The notes under the pieces are model-generated. The model did not search any database and was not told where the DNA came from. It saw nothing but the letters and a program-made list of their open reading frames with translations. The position numbers were made by a program, and so were the translations under genes. Of a stretch of DNA of 39,650 nucleotides, positions 25,846 to 34,276 are shown piece after piece; the first letter of the stretch is position 1, and each line of letters opens with the position of its first letter. This DNA comes from Candidatus Hodarchaeota archaeon (lineage in GTDB: Archaea; Asgardarchaeota; Heimdallarchaeia; Hodarchaeales; Hodarchaeaceae). Location: positions 1-39,650 of the forward strand of contig JAEOTQ010000162.1 in NCBI GenBank assembly GCA_016839785.1. Reading direction: 5' to 3'.

Positions 25846-26136
25846 TTAAACCGAAACAATACGGAATTTCTGAGGATTGATTCTCTCAGAGTGGCATTCA
25901 GGACATTTATGAGGATCACTGATCCGTCCTCTACCTGAAAACACATAATTACAACCCACACACGAAGCTGGATTAACTTCAATTCGCTTATTATCATATT
26001 TAATTGTTTTTCGGACTGAGTCCAAATCTGCAGCAACAGTTTTTACTGAAGCTTTAGTAAAATCGGCTAATTCTTGAATAGTCATTTTTTCATTTTTTGA
26101 TAATAATTCTACTATTTGTTCTCGTCGTGTTTTCAT
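25846..26136 (-). CDS. HTH/Zn-ribbon transcriptional regulator (COG3357-like)
   Basis: A 97-residue archaeal-type regulator. The N-terminal helix-turn-helix (KTRREQIVELLSKNEKMTIQ, then ELADFTKASVKTVAADLDSV) is followed by a zinc ribbon with C-x2-C (ASCVGCNY) and C-x2-C (HKCPECHS). ATG 26136 fits the usual protein start. An in-frame ATG at 26187 would add 17 residues (FTHFVRSCFKCVKLLK). An AAGGAGG sits immediately before it with no spacer, so it cannot easily serve that codon. Which start is used is unresolved. It is convergent with dUTPase and divergent from the 26337 gene. Confidence 0.85.
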   Translation of the reverse strand: MKTRREQIVELLSKNEKMTIQELADFTKASVKTVAADLDSVRKTIKYDNKRIEVNPASCVGCNYVFSGRGRISDPHKCPECHSERINPQKFRIVSV

Positions 26137-26187
26137 TTTCAGCAACTTCACACATTTAAAGCAGGATCTAACAAAATGAGTAAACAT

Positions 26188-26194
26188 CCTCCTT
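26188..26194 (-). promoter_or_regulatory. Strong Shine-Dalgarno with no spacer
   Basis: AAGGAGG on the minus strand directly abuts ATG 26187 of the HTH/Zn-ribbon frame. It is the best Shine-Dalgarno match in this region but is too close to that ATG and about 50 bases from ATG 26136. Confidence 0.4.
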
Positions 26195-26220
26195 CAAAAT
26201 AATACATATTCCGCTAGAAT

Positions 26221-26240
26221 AATATTAAATTAATAATATT
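26221..26240. promoter_or_regulatory. Inverted repeat AATATTA-N6-TAATATT
   Basis: A perfect 7-base inverted repeat in the divergent gap between the HTH/Zn-ribbon regulator and the 26337 gene. It is placed as an operator for autoregulation would be. It is pure A/T, so chance is a real alternative. Confidence 0.3.
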
Positions 26241-26336
26241 GCATCATGGCACTTATTATTGACAAAGAAATTTTTGATTCTGTTCAGAAGTTCTTCAGAG
26301 ATATTTCAACTAAAATGATTTTTTGGAGATTAAAAT

Positions 26337-27749
26337 ATGCTAGAATCCGTATTCATTATAGGTATTGTTCTAATTATTGTTTATTTTGTGATTTATGCCT
26401 TATATTCTCAAAATATTAAAGATGAGAGTGATTTTGCCAAGGATGTTTTTTATTATCTTGTTCGTCGGTATCCCACTACGAAGATTTTAGATTATGGTGG
26501 ATTATCTTCTGATCCAATCATAGAATCTCACGATGCAGGCCCATTCAAGTCTCTTGAGATTAAAGTGATAACTAACAAACAAGAGGGGACAACAGATCGT
26601 GACTTAATTCTGCGAGGGGTCCTTGATAAGACAAAATTCCACCAATCAACTAATGAAAAATTGAATCTCTTAGTTTCTCCTCAAATCACTTGGAATGATC
26701 CTTCCACTATAGTTAATTTGGGAGTCCCCCCGTTCGATCAACGATTTAAAATCAGTGCTGATAATTCAATCTTTGTACGGCATTTATTTTATGAAACAGA
26801 ACTGGGAGAGATGTTAAAACGAAACTATGATCTTGAAGCCTATAGTCTCTATTGGTATCAAGATGGTACGACTGTCATCCAAATTCGAATGGAATCGATG
26901 ACGTCTAACAGCTTCCTTAACGCGTATAACATGGCACTAGCAACTGTAGGCCTTCTAAATCAAAGAGGATATCTAATTAAGGGATCTAAACCTCATGAAG
27001 AGGTAGAGGATTCTTTAATATCCTGGTCAGATATAAGTACGTCAATAAATAAAACGGATCAGCCAGAGGATAAATATGCAAAGATATACGCTTCAGACAC
27101 TTCCTATAAGCTCGACAAACTTCCTAAAATCAGACTTCATCCAGAAAGAGACTTGAAAAAATTGAATGATAAAGATATTCAACAAAACCGAACTATTAGC
27201 GTCCCCCCCACGAAAAAAGAAGTACTTTCAGATCATCTGACACCAGAAAAATCTCGAAAAATGACTAACGTTCAAAAATCGACTAAACCTAATCCTTTAA
27301 TCCCTTTATTCACTTCTATTCGGTATCAAGCGAAAAACATCAATTATCAGGATGATACAGTTGAAATTGAAACTTTTTCATCACAACTACCAACTATTCT
27401 GGTTTCATTTCCTTCCACTAAACAGGCCCTCCTTTTAGGAAACTCAATTCAAATACCAAAAGAACATTTTTCTCTCCATATAAAGAATTCTCATGATCCA
27501 AGCTCTCCATCTTGGGATAACCCATGGAAAAATATTGAAATAACTGGAAGAGATCAATTTCAAAACCAAATCAAGCAACGAACGGCAATAGCAAATCGAA
27601 TTAAAGAACTTGGCAATATAAAAATTGATATAAAAGGATCTGAGAAAGGGATTGAGTATTCAATACTCGTATCGAGATCAAAAGATGGGATTACTACTGG
27701 ATATTCCCTATTACTCGATCTGGTGTGGTTTTTTGAGATGATTGTGTAG
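26337..27749 (+). CDS. Membrane-anchored protein of unknown function
   Basis: 470 residues. One N-terminal hydrophobic segment (about 4-24, SVFIIGIVLIIVYFVIYALY) acts as a signal anchor. Behind it lies a folded region of about 215 residues, then a Lys/Ser/Pro-rich linker (about 225-320), then a second folded region to the C-terminus. No catalytic motif is recognisable. GGAGAT at 26325-26330 supports ATG 26337. It is divergent from the HTH/Zn-ribbon regulator and followed 64 bases later by the MFS transporter. Confidence 0.75.
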   Translation: MLESVFIIGIVLIIVYFVIYALYSQNIKDESDFAKDVFYYLVRRYPTTKILDYGGLSSDPIIESHDAGPFKSLEIKVITNKQEGTTDRDLILRGVLDKTKFHQSTNEKLNLLVSPQITWNDPSTIVNLGVPPFDQRFKISADNSIFVRHLFYETELGEMLKRNYDLEAYSLYWYQDGTTVIQIRMESMTSNSFLNAYNMALATVGLLNQRGYLIKGSKPHEEVEDSLISWSDISTSINKTDQPEDKYAKIYASDTSYKLDKLPKIRLHPERDLKKLNDKDIQQNRTISVPPTKKEVLSDHLTPEKSRKMTNVQKSTKPNPLIPLFTSIRYQAKNINYQDDTVEIETFSSQLPTILVSFPSTKQALLLGNSIQIPKEHFSLHIKNSHDPSSPSWDNPWKNIEITGRDQFQNQIKQRTAIANRIKELGNIKIDIKGSEKGIEYSILVSRSKDGITTGYSLLLDLVWFFEMIV

Positions 27750-27813
27750 AAGAAAGGACTTAGTATTCTTTACATAATATTTTTCAGTCACTTATCAAAA
27801 CTTATGGTTTACT

Positions 27814-29142
27814 ATGTATTCTAATGAAAAATCCGTTTCATCCTCTCTTGACTGGAGAAAAACCTTTCTGATAGGTTTAGGTTTTTTTACCACTGGAATC
27901 TCGTGGGCACTTTATAATAGTTATGTGCCTTTGTGGTTAAATGATCTTATCCCTGATCGCTTCGTCGTAGGCATCATTATGGGATTGGATAATCTTGCAA
28001 TGATTATTATGGAACCAATCGTAGGTTCAATTTCTGACAAAACGCATACGAGATGGGGTCGAAGGATTCCATTCTTGATGATTGGAATACCAATATCTGC
28101 AGGCTTTTTCATACTACTACCTATGTTTCGAGGAACATTACTAATCTTGATGGCTATTGTTTTTGGTTTCCTACTAATGATGGCGTTTTATCGAGCTCCA
28201 GTGGTTGCATTAATGCCAGATATTATCCCCTCAAAAAATAGGTCGAAAGCCAATGGGGTAATTAATCTAATGGGTGGTCTAGGTGCAGTGTATGCCTTCC
28301 TTTTCGGTTCAATGTTATATTCTATCGACCCCATATTCGCTTTCGGAAGTACATCTCTCATTATGATAGGTGCACTTGTTTTATTATTTTTGTACGTCAA
28401 AGAACCAGTTGTCACAATTCCAGAAAATGCAATTCCAGAATCGGCTAAAGAAGAAATCTCCGTTATTAGTAGCTTGAAAGAAGTCTTTACAGATAGCGAT
28501 AAATCATGTCTATTTGTCTTATTTGCAATCTTTTTCTGGTTCGTTGGTTATAATGCCCTTGAGACATGGTTTACTTCTTGGGCTACATCAACATTACCAC
28601 ACGTCATGGATATTGCTGCTCCTGCTACCGAAGAAGCCATTAAAAAGGCGCGTGCAGCAGCTGGTTTTATGTTAACAGTTTATGCACTTGTGTTTGTCAT
28701 CTTTGCTATTCCTGCTGGGATTTTAGGTCAGCGATTAGGAAGAGCAAGAACAATTCGAATTGGTTTACCCATTACAATTGGTTTTATCTTTGTCATCTAT
28801 TTAGTAGGACAATTCAACATCCTAACCATGGGTCCTTCCACTCAATACTATGCCATGATGATCCTTTTAGGGTGTGCTGCTTTTGGATGGGCTTTAGTTA
28901 ATATTAACTCAATAGTCATTGTCTGGGAAATAGCTACTGATGTTAAGTTGGGATCTTACACGGGTTTATATTACTTATTTAGCAGCTCAGCTGCCGTACT
29001 TGGTCCTGGAGCAGTAGGGTTAATTTTCGATGTTTTTTCTGGAGGTTCTTTTGAGTTGTTATTCCCAGCTAGCTTATTCTGTTACGTGATTGCATTTGTA
29101 ATGATGTTTGGCGTTAAATCTGGAGAAGCTAAAATTTCATAG
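27814..29142 (+). CDS. MFS transporter, GPH/SLC45-like
   Basis: 442 residues with about 12 hydrophobic segments. The loop after the second helix reads GSISDKTHTRWGRRIPFLMI, the MFS motif A in the form found in sugar-cation symporters of the SLC45/GPH type. The substrate cannot be read from sequence; a sugar or glycoside is the family's usual cargo. A longer loop lies near residues 200-225 between the two six-helix halves. No clear ribosome-binding site precedes ATG 27814, and the upstream gene ends 64 bases earlier. It is convergent with the cyclodeaminase-family gene across a hairpin terminator. Confidence 0.88.
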   Translation: MYSNEKSVSSSLDWRKTFLIGLGFFTTGISWALYNSYVPLWLNDLIPDRFVVGIIMGLDNLAMIIMEPIVGSISDKTHTRWGRRIPFLMIGIPISAGFFILLPMFRGTLLILMAIVFGFLLMMAFYRAPVVALMPDIIPSKNRSKANGVINLMGGLGAVYAFLFGSMLYSIDPIFAFGSTSLIMIGALVLLFLYVKEPVVTIPENAIPESAKEEISVISSLKEVFTDSDKSCLFVLFAIFFWFVGYNALETWFTSWATSTLPHVMDIAAPATEEAIKKARAAAGFMLTVYALVFVIFAIPAGILGQRLGRARTIRIGLPITIGFIFVIYLVGQFNILTMGPSTQYYAMMILLGCAAFGWALVNINSIVIVWEIATDVKLGSYTGLYYLFSSSAAVLGPGAVGLIFDVFSGGSFELLFPASLFCYVIAFVMMFGVKSGEAKIS

Positions 29143-29146
29143 AATA

Positions 29147-29176
29147 GGGGTGTTTATCAACCCCACTTTCTTCTTT
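29147..29176 (+). terminator. Hairpin plus T-rich terminator between convergent genes
   Basis: GGGGT (29147-29151) pairs with ACCCC (29160-29164) around an 8-base loop, followed by a T-rich stretch (CTTTCTTCTTTTTAG). It lies in the 34-base gap between the MFS and cyclodeaminase-family genes. Confidence 0.5.
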
Positions 29177-30163
29177 TTAGATCTCCACTCTTGTACCAAT
29201 ATTTTCAGCAATTGCTTTATCATAGACTAGTCTTGCTGTAGCAGCATCTTGAATAGCCAAACCAACTGATTTAAACAATGTTATCTCCTGATCATTCTCT
29301 CTACCTGGTTTTTTTCCTGTAATAATCTCACCTAATTCTCCGTAAATATGTTCTTTAGTGATATTTCCTTCAGTGATAGGTATAATAATATCTCCTGCTT
29401 CTGCGAGACACGCACTGACTTGGTCGCATACAACTTTGGAACGTAATATCGTTTCACTATCTAATTCGCGTGTACCAGGACTATGCGATCCGATTCCAGA
29501 AATATGTGTCCCAGGTTGAATCCATTTTCCATGAAAGATTGGAAGAGCAGATGTGGTTGCAGTCAAAATAATTTCAGAACTTTTGATGATATCCTCAGCC
29601 GACGTAGCGACCTCTACTGGAATCTGTAGTTTTTTTGTCATCTTTTGTGCAAAATCTTCAGCTACCTCTTTACGAACGTCAAAGACTTTGCCTTTTGTAA
29701 TAGAGGGTCGTGCCACACAAGAAGCCCAAAGCTGGGTCATCCCTTGTACTCCTGTACCAAATAAACCTACAGTTTCTGCTTCTTTTTTAGCTAAATACTC
29801 AATAGCGCATCCAGAAACAGCTCCTGTTCGCATTGCTGTTAAATAACCTCCATCCATAATACAGATGACATCACCTGTATCAATATCCTGTAAAAGTACT
29901 TTTCCCAACGTTGTAGGGAGGTTATAAGATTTAGGATTTTCTTTAAAAACAGTAACAACCTTAACAGCAAGTGATTTTGATTGTGGGAGATAAGCAGGCA
30001 TATAAAGGCTTAAACCCTTCGTGCTCGAGATAACAATCCGTTGAGGAAGGATTGCAGCTCCATCTGAAAGCTGACTAAACGCGGTTTTCATCGCTTTGAT
30101 GGTATCTTTCATATCCAAAACAGTTTCTACCTGTTTTCTATTCAACAATAATACATTGCTCAT
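29177..30163 (-). CDS. Ornithine cyclodeaminase / mu-crystallin family enzyme
   Basis: 328 residues, the normal family length. It has LAVKVV with Lys68, the LTAMRTGA segment with Arg112, the Rossmann turn LFGTGVQG (about 134-141) for NAD(P), and a later DQVSACLAEAGDI region near the usual catalytic Asp. Family members make proline and ammonia from ornithine (cyclodeaminase), act as archaeal alanine dehydrogenase, or reduce ketimines. The nearby ornithine aminotransferase favours ornithine as substrate, but the sequence alone does not decide. ATG 30163 starts the frame (MSNVLLLNRKQ). Confidence 0.85.
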   Translation of the reverse strand: MSNVLLLNRKQVETVLDMKDTIKAMKTAFSQLSDGAAILPQRIVISSTKGLSLYMPAYLPQSKSLAVKVVTVFKENPKSYNLPTTLGKVLLQDIDTGDVICIMDGGYLTAMRTGAVSGCAIEYLAKKEAETVGLFGTGVQGMTQLWASCVARPSITKGKVFDVRKEVAEDFAQKMTKKLQIPVEVATSAEDIIKSSEIILTATTSALPIFHGKWIQPGTHISGIGSHSPGTRELDSETILRSKVVCDQVSACLAEAGDIIIPITEGNITKEHIYGELGEIITGKKPGRENDQEITLFKSVGLAIQDAATARLVYDKAIAENIGTRVEI

Positions 30164-30444
30164 TTTCCTAACTCACTTTTCTTTACTTCAGTGAAATCTA
30201 TTTCTCATTAATGTCCGCCTAAGTAACCCCATTTCTTAAAAAAGTCTTTTCAAAGTTTCATTAATCAAATCTAAAAATTCAAATACTGTAAATATATGTG
30301 CGTACTTACGTTGTCAAATTAGTGAGAAAACGCTTAAGATTGAAATTAACAATACTGATTCACTGGATATTCGGAGGATATTACTAGAAAGACATAATAA
30401 GTTTTATTCTTAATTTTATCCATAGATAGTAGGAAGAGTGACGA

Positions 30445-31068
30445 GTGACCGTTTTAAAAATCGTATTAATTGGAGATGGAGGCGTAGGAAAAACAGCTAT
30501 TCGAGAGCGGTACCTAGGTAAAGGTTTTAAATCACAATACCTCCTCACAATCGGTGCAGATTTCGCTATGAGGGACGATATGATTGATGGCGCTGGTATC
30601 CGTTATCAAATTTGGGATTTAGCAGGACAACAACGATTTGATGCGGTTAGAGAGGTTTACTATAAAGGATGTGTCGGTGCACTCCTAGTCTATGATGTAA
30701 CTCGTCCTGATTCATATTTCAACACACCTAAGTGGATTAACGAGCTCTGGGCGAACAACGGGAGAGGTCGTGTTCCTATAGTTGTGGTTGCAAACAAAAT
30801 CGACATGAGAGAGTTATCTGATGACACAGTTTCACCAGAACAGGGTCGTGTGTTTACAAATCGTCTATCAAATCTCACAAAAGCCGAAGGGTTCGAATGC
30901 CACTATATAGAGACCTCAGCAAAATCAGGTGTCAATATTCAGAACGCATTTGGCCTTCTTGGTACGAATGTCATGAGATTTGTAGAAAATCAACGAAAAA
31001 CTAGCCGAATAACAAGCCGTCTAAAATCCACACCCCAAAGAACAGCTCCAGAACAGAGACAAGTTTGA
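30445..31068 (+). CDS. Ras-like small GTPase (canonical motifs)
   Basis: 207 residues with all five G boxes of the Ras/Rab superfamily: G1 GDGGVGKTA (K16, T17), switch I Thr in LTIGADF (T35), G3 WDLAGQ (D58, Q62, with the catalytic Gln retained), G4 NKID (N117, D120) and G5 ETSAK (S158-K160). It should cycle between GDP and GTP and is probably active. The C-terminus is basic and Ser/Thr/Pro-rich without a Cys prenylation box, so lipid anchoring is not apparent. GTG 30445 has AGGAAG eight bases upstream. It is divergent from the cyclodeaminase-family gene (281-base gap) and convergent with a glycosyltransferase. Confidence 0.93.
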   Translation: MTVLKIVLIGDGGVGKTAIRERYLGKGFKSQYLLTIGADFAMRDDMIDGAGIRYQIWDLAGQQRFDAVREVYYKGCVGALLVYDVTRPDSYFNTPKWINELWANNGRGRVPIVVVANKIDMRELSDDTVSPEQGRVFTNRLSNLTKAEGFECHYIETSAKSGVNIQNAFGLLGTNVMRFVENQRKTSRITSRLKSTPQRTAPEQRQV

Positions 31069-31080
31069 ATCCTCTAAAGC

Positions 31081-31093
31081 TTTTTTTCTTTTT
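31081..31093 (+). terminator. Oligo-T terminator after the GTPase
   Basis: T7-C-T5 begins 13 bases after the GTPase stop and overlaps the end of the convergent glycosyltransferase. It matches the oligo-T signal used by archaeal RNA polymerase. Confidence 0.5.
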
Positions 31094-31799
31094 AAAAGAG
31101 AGAACGGAAATAAACAAGTATTTGCTTCATCCCAATTTTTGATTCTCCTGCTGTTCGAGTTTGAAATTCATAATAAAACTCACCTATTTGTGTATCTCGT
31201 GGCAAAACCTTTAGTATATCAAATAAGAGTTTATACCCTCGTGGGGAGATAGTTTCTGGATGATTCCGAATTATTGTACTAACAAATTCTGTTTCTCCTC
31301 CGAAAAAACCACTCATAATATCTTTAGGTCTAGTCCGTCGTCGTAAGAACAAACTAATCTTTCCCAACGTTGTTGCCCCCCATGAGATAATTTTTCTTTT
31401 TAGACCCCAGCCTTCCACACTTGTCCGTGTCCCGATAATCAGTTTATTATCTGATTTGAAAAGTTCTATTCCTTCACCGATCTTGTCGGGAGGATGTTGA
31501 AAATCAGAATCTATTACAATAAAATATTGAGTCTTAGTAATCTCTAAGGCATCAATAAGGGATATTGTTAATCCTTTAACCTCTTCGTCTTTACGATCGA
31601 GTAAGCGTATTTTTTCATTCTTTGCATGAAAATCGGAAACAATAGTCCCTGTTTTATCCTTAGATCCATCATCAGCGACAATAACAGAGATCCTTGGATA
31701 TAAACTTAATAATTGAGTAATCATATTATGAATATTCTTTTCCTCATTCAAAGTTGGGATAATAATGGTTGTTTCGCTTACAGGGTTTGTAGTACTCAT
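31092..31799 (-). CDS. Family 2 glycosyltransferase, dolichol-phosphate mannosyltransferase-like
   Basis: About 235 residues. It has the GT-A sugar-nucleotide pattern TIIIPTLNEEKNI, VADDGSKDKT and the metal-binding IDSDFQHPP; QHPP is typical of DPM1-type enzymes that load a sugar onto a polyprenol phosphate at the membrane, feeding N-glycosylation. It lacks the C-terminal membrane helices found in many archaeal relatives, as eukaryotic DPM1 also does. ATG 31799 is preferred; GTG 31808 is in frame. It lies between GTPase-related genes with no obvious partner. Confidence 0.88.
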   Translation of the reverse strand: MSTTNPVSETTIIIPTLNEEKNIHNMITQLLSLYPRISVIVADDGSKDKTGTIVSDFHAKNEKIRLLDRKDEEVKGLTISLIDALEITKTQYFIVIDSDFQHPPDKIGEGIELFKSDNKLIIGTRTSVEGWGLKRKIISWGATTLGKISLFLRRRTRPKDIMSGFFGGETEFVSTIIRNHPETISPRGYKLLFDILKVLPRDTQIGEFYYEFQTRTAGESKIGMKQILVYFRSLF

Positions 31800-31915
31800 A
31801 TAGACCACTGATAGAATCGGAGTTCTATGGGCTTTTTACTTTTCTTGAATATCGATTATTTTAAGAGTCTTCACCACAGTGAATCTATTAGTCAAATTCT
31901 ATACATGTGATTCAC

Positions 31916-32341
31916 ATGAGTCTACGAGAACTACTTGATAATTTCGCTGTAGGGTTTTCTGTTGCAGGTATATTTATCCAAACACCTCAGGAGCTCTTCC
32001 CCGTGGTTCAAAAAAATCCTAATTTTTATCTGGCGATTAAACGAATTCCAATCCTTGAGGAAGGATTCTTGGAGATTAATATTGGTAGCGAAAAGTTTGG
32101 ACTCCTTGTAAATATATTGAATGAGCAATTGAAACTATTAATAGTATCAAATTTGAAAAATATCAATGAAATCCAAGCCCATTGGAAACGATTTGGTCCT
32201 GTCATTCGTGAGAAAGTCCAAATTGACGATTTTATTATGCAAGAAAGCATTGAAACACGATTATTTAATCGTCTGGAAGATATTCGAATATCGTTTAAAT
32301 ATGCGTTAATTGATTTTAAGGAGAAGACTAAAGTTGGCTGA
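31916..32341 (+). CDS. Hypothetical protein coupled to coiled-coil gene
   Basis: 141 residues from ATG 31916 (GTG 31907 also in frame). It is soluble, with a mix of strands and helices (FYLAIKRIPILEEGFLEINI, then GLLVNILNEQLKLLIVSNLK), and looks like a compact alpha/beta domain. The family is not recognised; a longin- or roadblock-like fold is conceivable but unsupported. Its TGA overlaps the beginning of the next gene when that starts at TTG 32334, so the two are translationally coupled and probably act together. Confidence 0.7.
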   Translation: MSLRELLDNFAVGFSVAGIFIQTPQELFPVVQKNPNFYLAIKRIPILEEGFLEINIGSEKFGLLVNILNEQLKLLIVSNLKNINEIQAHWKRFGPVIREKVQIDDFIMQESIETRLFNRLEDIRISFKYALIDFKEKTKVG

Positions 32342-33557
32342 AGAAGGAAATTTGCAATCAAATCCTGAAGACCTAGAGTTAGCTCAAAGGATTTTGGAGT
32401 TAACGACTTATTTACAAAAAAATTCCGAAATAATTGAAGATTTAAATTCTAAAGTATTAAAATTAGAATCTAAATCTCAGGATCTCGATATAGAGCTCGG
32501 TAAAAAAATGAACGAGTTTAAAGACAATTTTAATTCAGAAATATCGCAGATCCAAGAGGATTTCTCTTCCAAAATTCAATCTCTAAAAGACACTGTGGAT
32601 TCGCAAGAAAGTAATTTTTCTTCAGAGACAAAAACTCTTACAGAAGTTATCGAAACACAAGAAAATCATTTTAATGACAAAATCTCTTCGCAAACACAGC
32701 ATCAAGAGAATTTGAAAGCCTCTCTAACTGATCACGATGAGAAAATTGAACAGCTATCTGTAAAAATGACGGAAGGATTCTCTGAGACTGCTAATCAACT
32801 TGAAAAAAGCGAATCTAATCTAAAATCGTCTCTTTCTGCTTTAGGAGAGCTAGTTCGTACTCAATTCGAAACTGTTACGACTAGCACAACTACTTTAGAG
32901 ACCAGTGTTGAATCACTTAATAATCTTACTCAAATCCATACAGAAGCATTCAGTAATGTAAGGGAGAGCCTGTTAAGTTTCAAGGAAAAACTCCAAGAAA
33001 TAATCTCCTTATCAAAAAAAGACCAACAATCTCACTTTGAAAACTTCTCCAGAATGTTGGAGAGTTTTAATGAAAATATTAGGACTGAAATTACTCTAAC
33101 AACGCAAAATCTTAAAGAATCCGACATACAAATTCTGAATGAGGTTTCAGAGCACTACACGAGGAAAAAAGTAGGCGATGACCTTCAACAAGCTTTTACG
33201 AGCTTTAGCGAAGAAATCCAGACTCAAATGTCTCGTTCAAGGGAAGATTTGACCCTTAATCTACAAAATTCAATGAAAGAATACGAGATGATTATTGAAA
33301 CTCAATCTAAGAGTATACAAACATATAAAGAGGAACTCGAAAGAGTCCAGAGTGAAATTCAGGCAGTCATTGATCGGAAAGTTAACGAAAAATATGAGGT
33401 TGTATTCTCTTTGCTTTCAACTGTCGCTTTGCATGCGGAAGAACTTTCTATGCTTATTAAAACCGCAGAAATCTATTTGCCAAAAGAAATTTCTTCAACG
33501 GATAAAATTGAACCCGTTAAGAAATCTGATAACTTGAATCCAGATGCTACATCCTGA
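32334..33557 (+). CDS. Long coiled-coil protein
   Basis: 407 residues, nearly all predicted helical with heptad-like spacing and high Gln/Glu/Ser/Lys content (for example LTEVIETQENHFNDKISSQ). There is no membrane segment and no enzymatic motif. It resembles tethering or filament-type coiled coils only by composition. AAGGAG at 32318-32323 supports TTG 32334; TTG 32310 is an in-frame alternative. It overlaps the stop of the preceding gene and is followed by two small-GTPase genes, so a GTPase-effector or tether role is a reasonable but untested idea. Confidence 0.75.
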   Translation: MAEEGNLQSNPEDLELAQRILELTTYLQKNSEIIEDLNSKVLKLESKSQDLDIELGKKMNEFKDNFNSEISQIQEDFSSKIQSLKDTVDSQESNFSSETKTLTEVIETQENHFNDKISSQTQHQENLKASLTDHDEKIEQLSVKMTEGFSETANQLEKSESNLKSSLSALGELVRTQFETVTTSTTTLETSVESLNNLTQIHTEAFSNVRESLLSFKEKLQEIISLSKKDQQSHFENFSRMLESFNENIRTEITLTTQNLKESDIQILNEVSEHYTRKKVGDDLQQAFTSFSEEIQTQMSRSREDLTLNLQNSMKEYEMIIETQSKSIQTYKEELERVQSEIQAVIDRKVNEKYEVVFSLLSTVALHAEELSMLIKTAEIYLPKEISSTDKIEPVKKSDNLNPDATS

Positions 33558-33727
33558 TTTTAGGTTCAAGATTGATGATAAAACGTTTCTAGCACAAAAC
33601 ATTCTTTAACAGTAAAAGGCTAATTGAGAAGATTTAAATGAAACTTTACTGAATGGACTAATTGTAGATAATTAACAAAACTCGAAACCAATTCAAAAAG
33701 ATTTTACTATCGGAATGGGAATACTGG

Positions 33728-34252
33728 GTGTCACAAAATAAATCAGTCAAAGTGGTAATCGCAGGAGAAAAACGTGTGGGGAAATCATCACTTGTACATC
33801 GATTTATTCATGAAAAATTCCCTTTGAAAGATCTTTACTCTACTGTAGGTTTTGATTTCACTGTAAAGAGTATATCGTTAGAAAATGGTGATATCATAGA
33901 TGTTCATCTTTTCGACTTCGGTGGAGAGCCGCGTTTTCAGATGATCTTTCCTCAGTATGCTTCTGATTGCGATGGATTAATACTTGCATTTGACCCCTCA
34001 CGAGAACAGACCTTTAGTGCCCTCCATGAATGGATAAAAGTATATGGTCGAGAAAAAGAGAGTATAAATTTCCTTGTCTCCACAAAAGCCGATCTTGGAG
34101 TATCTATCTCTCCAGTTGAGATTAATGAGTTCAGAAATCACTACAATATTGATGAGTATTTTACAACTAGTGCCATTACAGGAAAAAACACCCAAGAACT
34201 CCTTCATAAACTTGTAACTCGTATTCTAGAAAAAGATAAAGACAAAGCATAA
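33728..34252 (+). CDS. Divergent Ras-like small GTPase with altered G3, G4 and G5
   Basis: 174 residues. G1 GEKRVGKSS (K19, S20) and switch I Thr (T39) are intact. G3 reads FDFGGE, with Glu67 where Ras has catalytic Gln. G4 reads STKAD, with Thr in place of the guanine-specifying Asn, and G5 is TSAI without the Lys. Nucleotide specificity and hydrolysis may therefore differ from typical Ras proteins. It has no prenylation Cys. The start is GTG 33728 after a GGAATGGGA-like purine stretch. It lies 24 bases before a second divergent GTPase, so they are probably co-transcribed, upstream of SMC. Confidence 0.88.
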   Translation: MSQNKSVKVVIAGEKRVGKSSLVHRFIHEKFPLKDLYSTVGFDFTVKSISLENGDIIDVHLFDFGGEPRFQMIFPQYASDCDGLILAFDPSREQTFSALHEWIKVYGREKESINFLVSTKADLGVSISPVEINEFRNHYNIDEYFTTSAITGKNTQELLHKLVTRILEKDKDKA

Positions 34253-34276
34253 TCATTACTTGGAAATGACTGGCTA

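Noticed and set aside
26246..26410. A roughly 55-codon plus-strand frame starting MALIIDKEIFDSV
   Set aside because: It overlaps the well-supported 26337 gene in another frame, has no Shine-Dalgarno, and turns Cys/Tyr-rich in the overlap.
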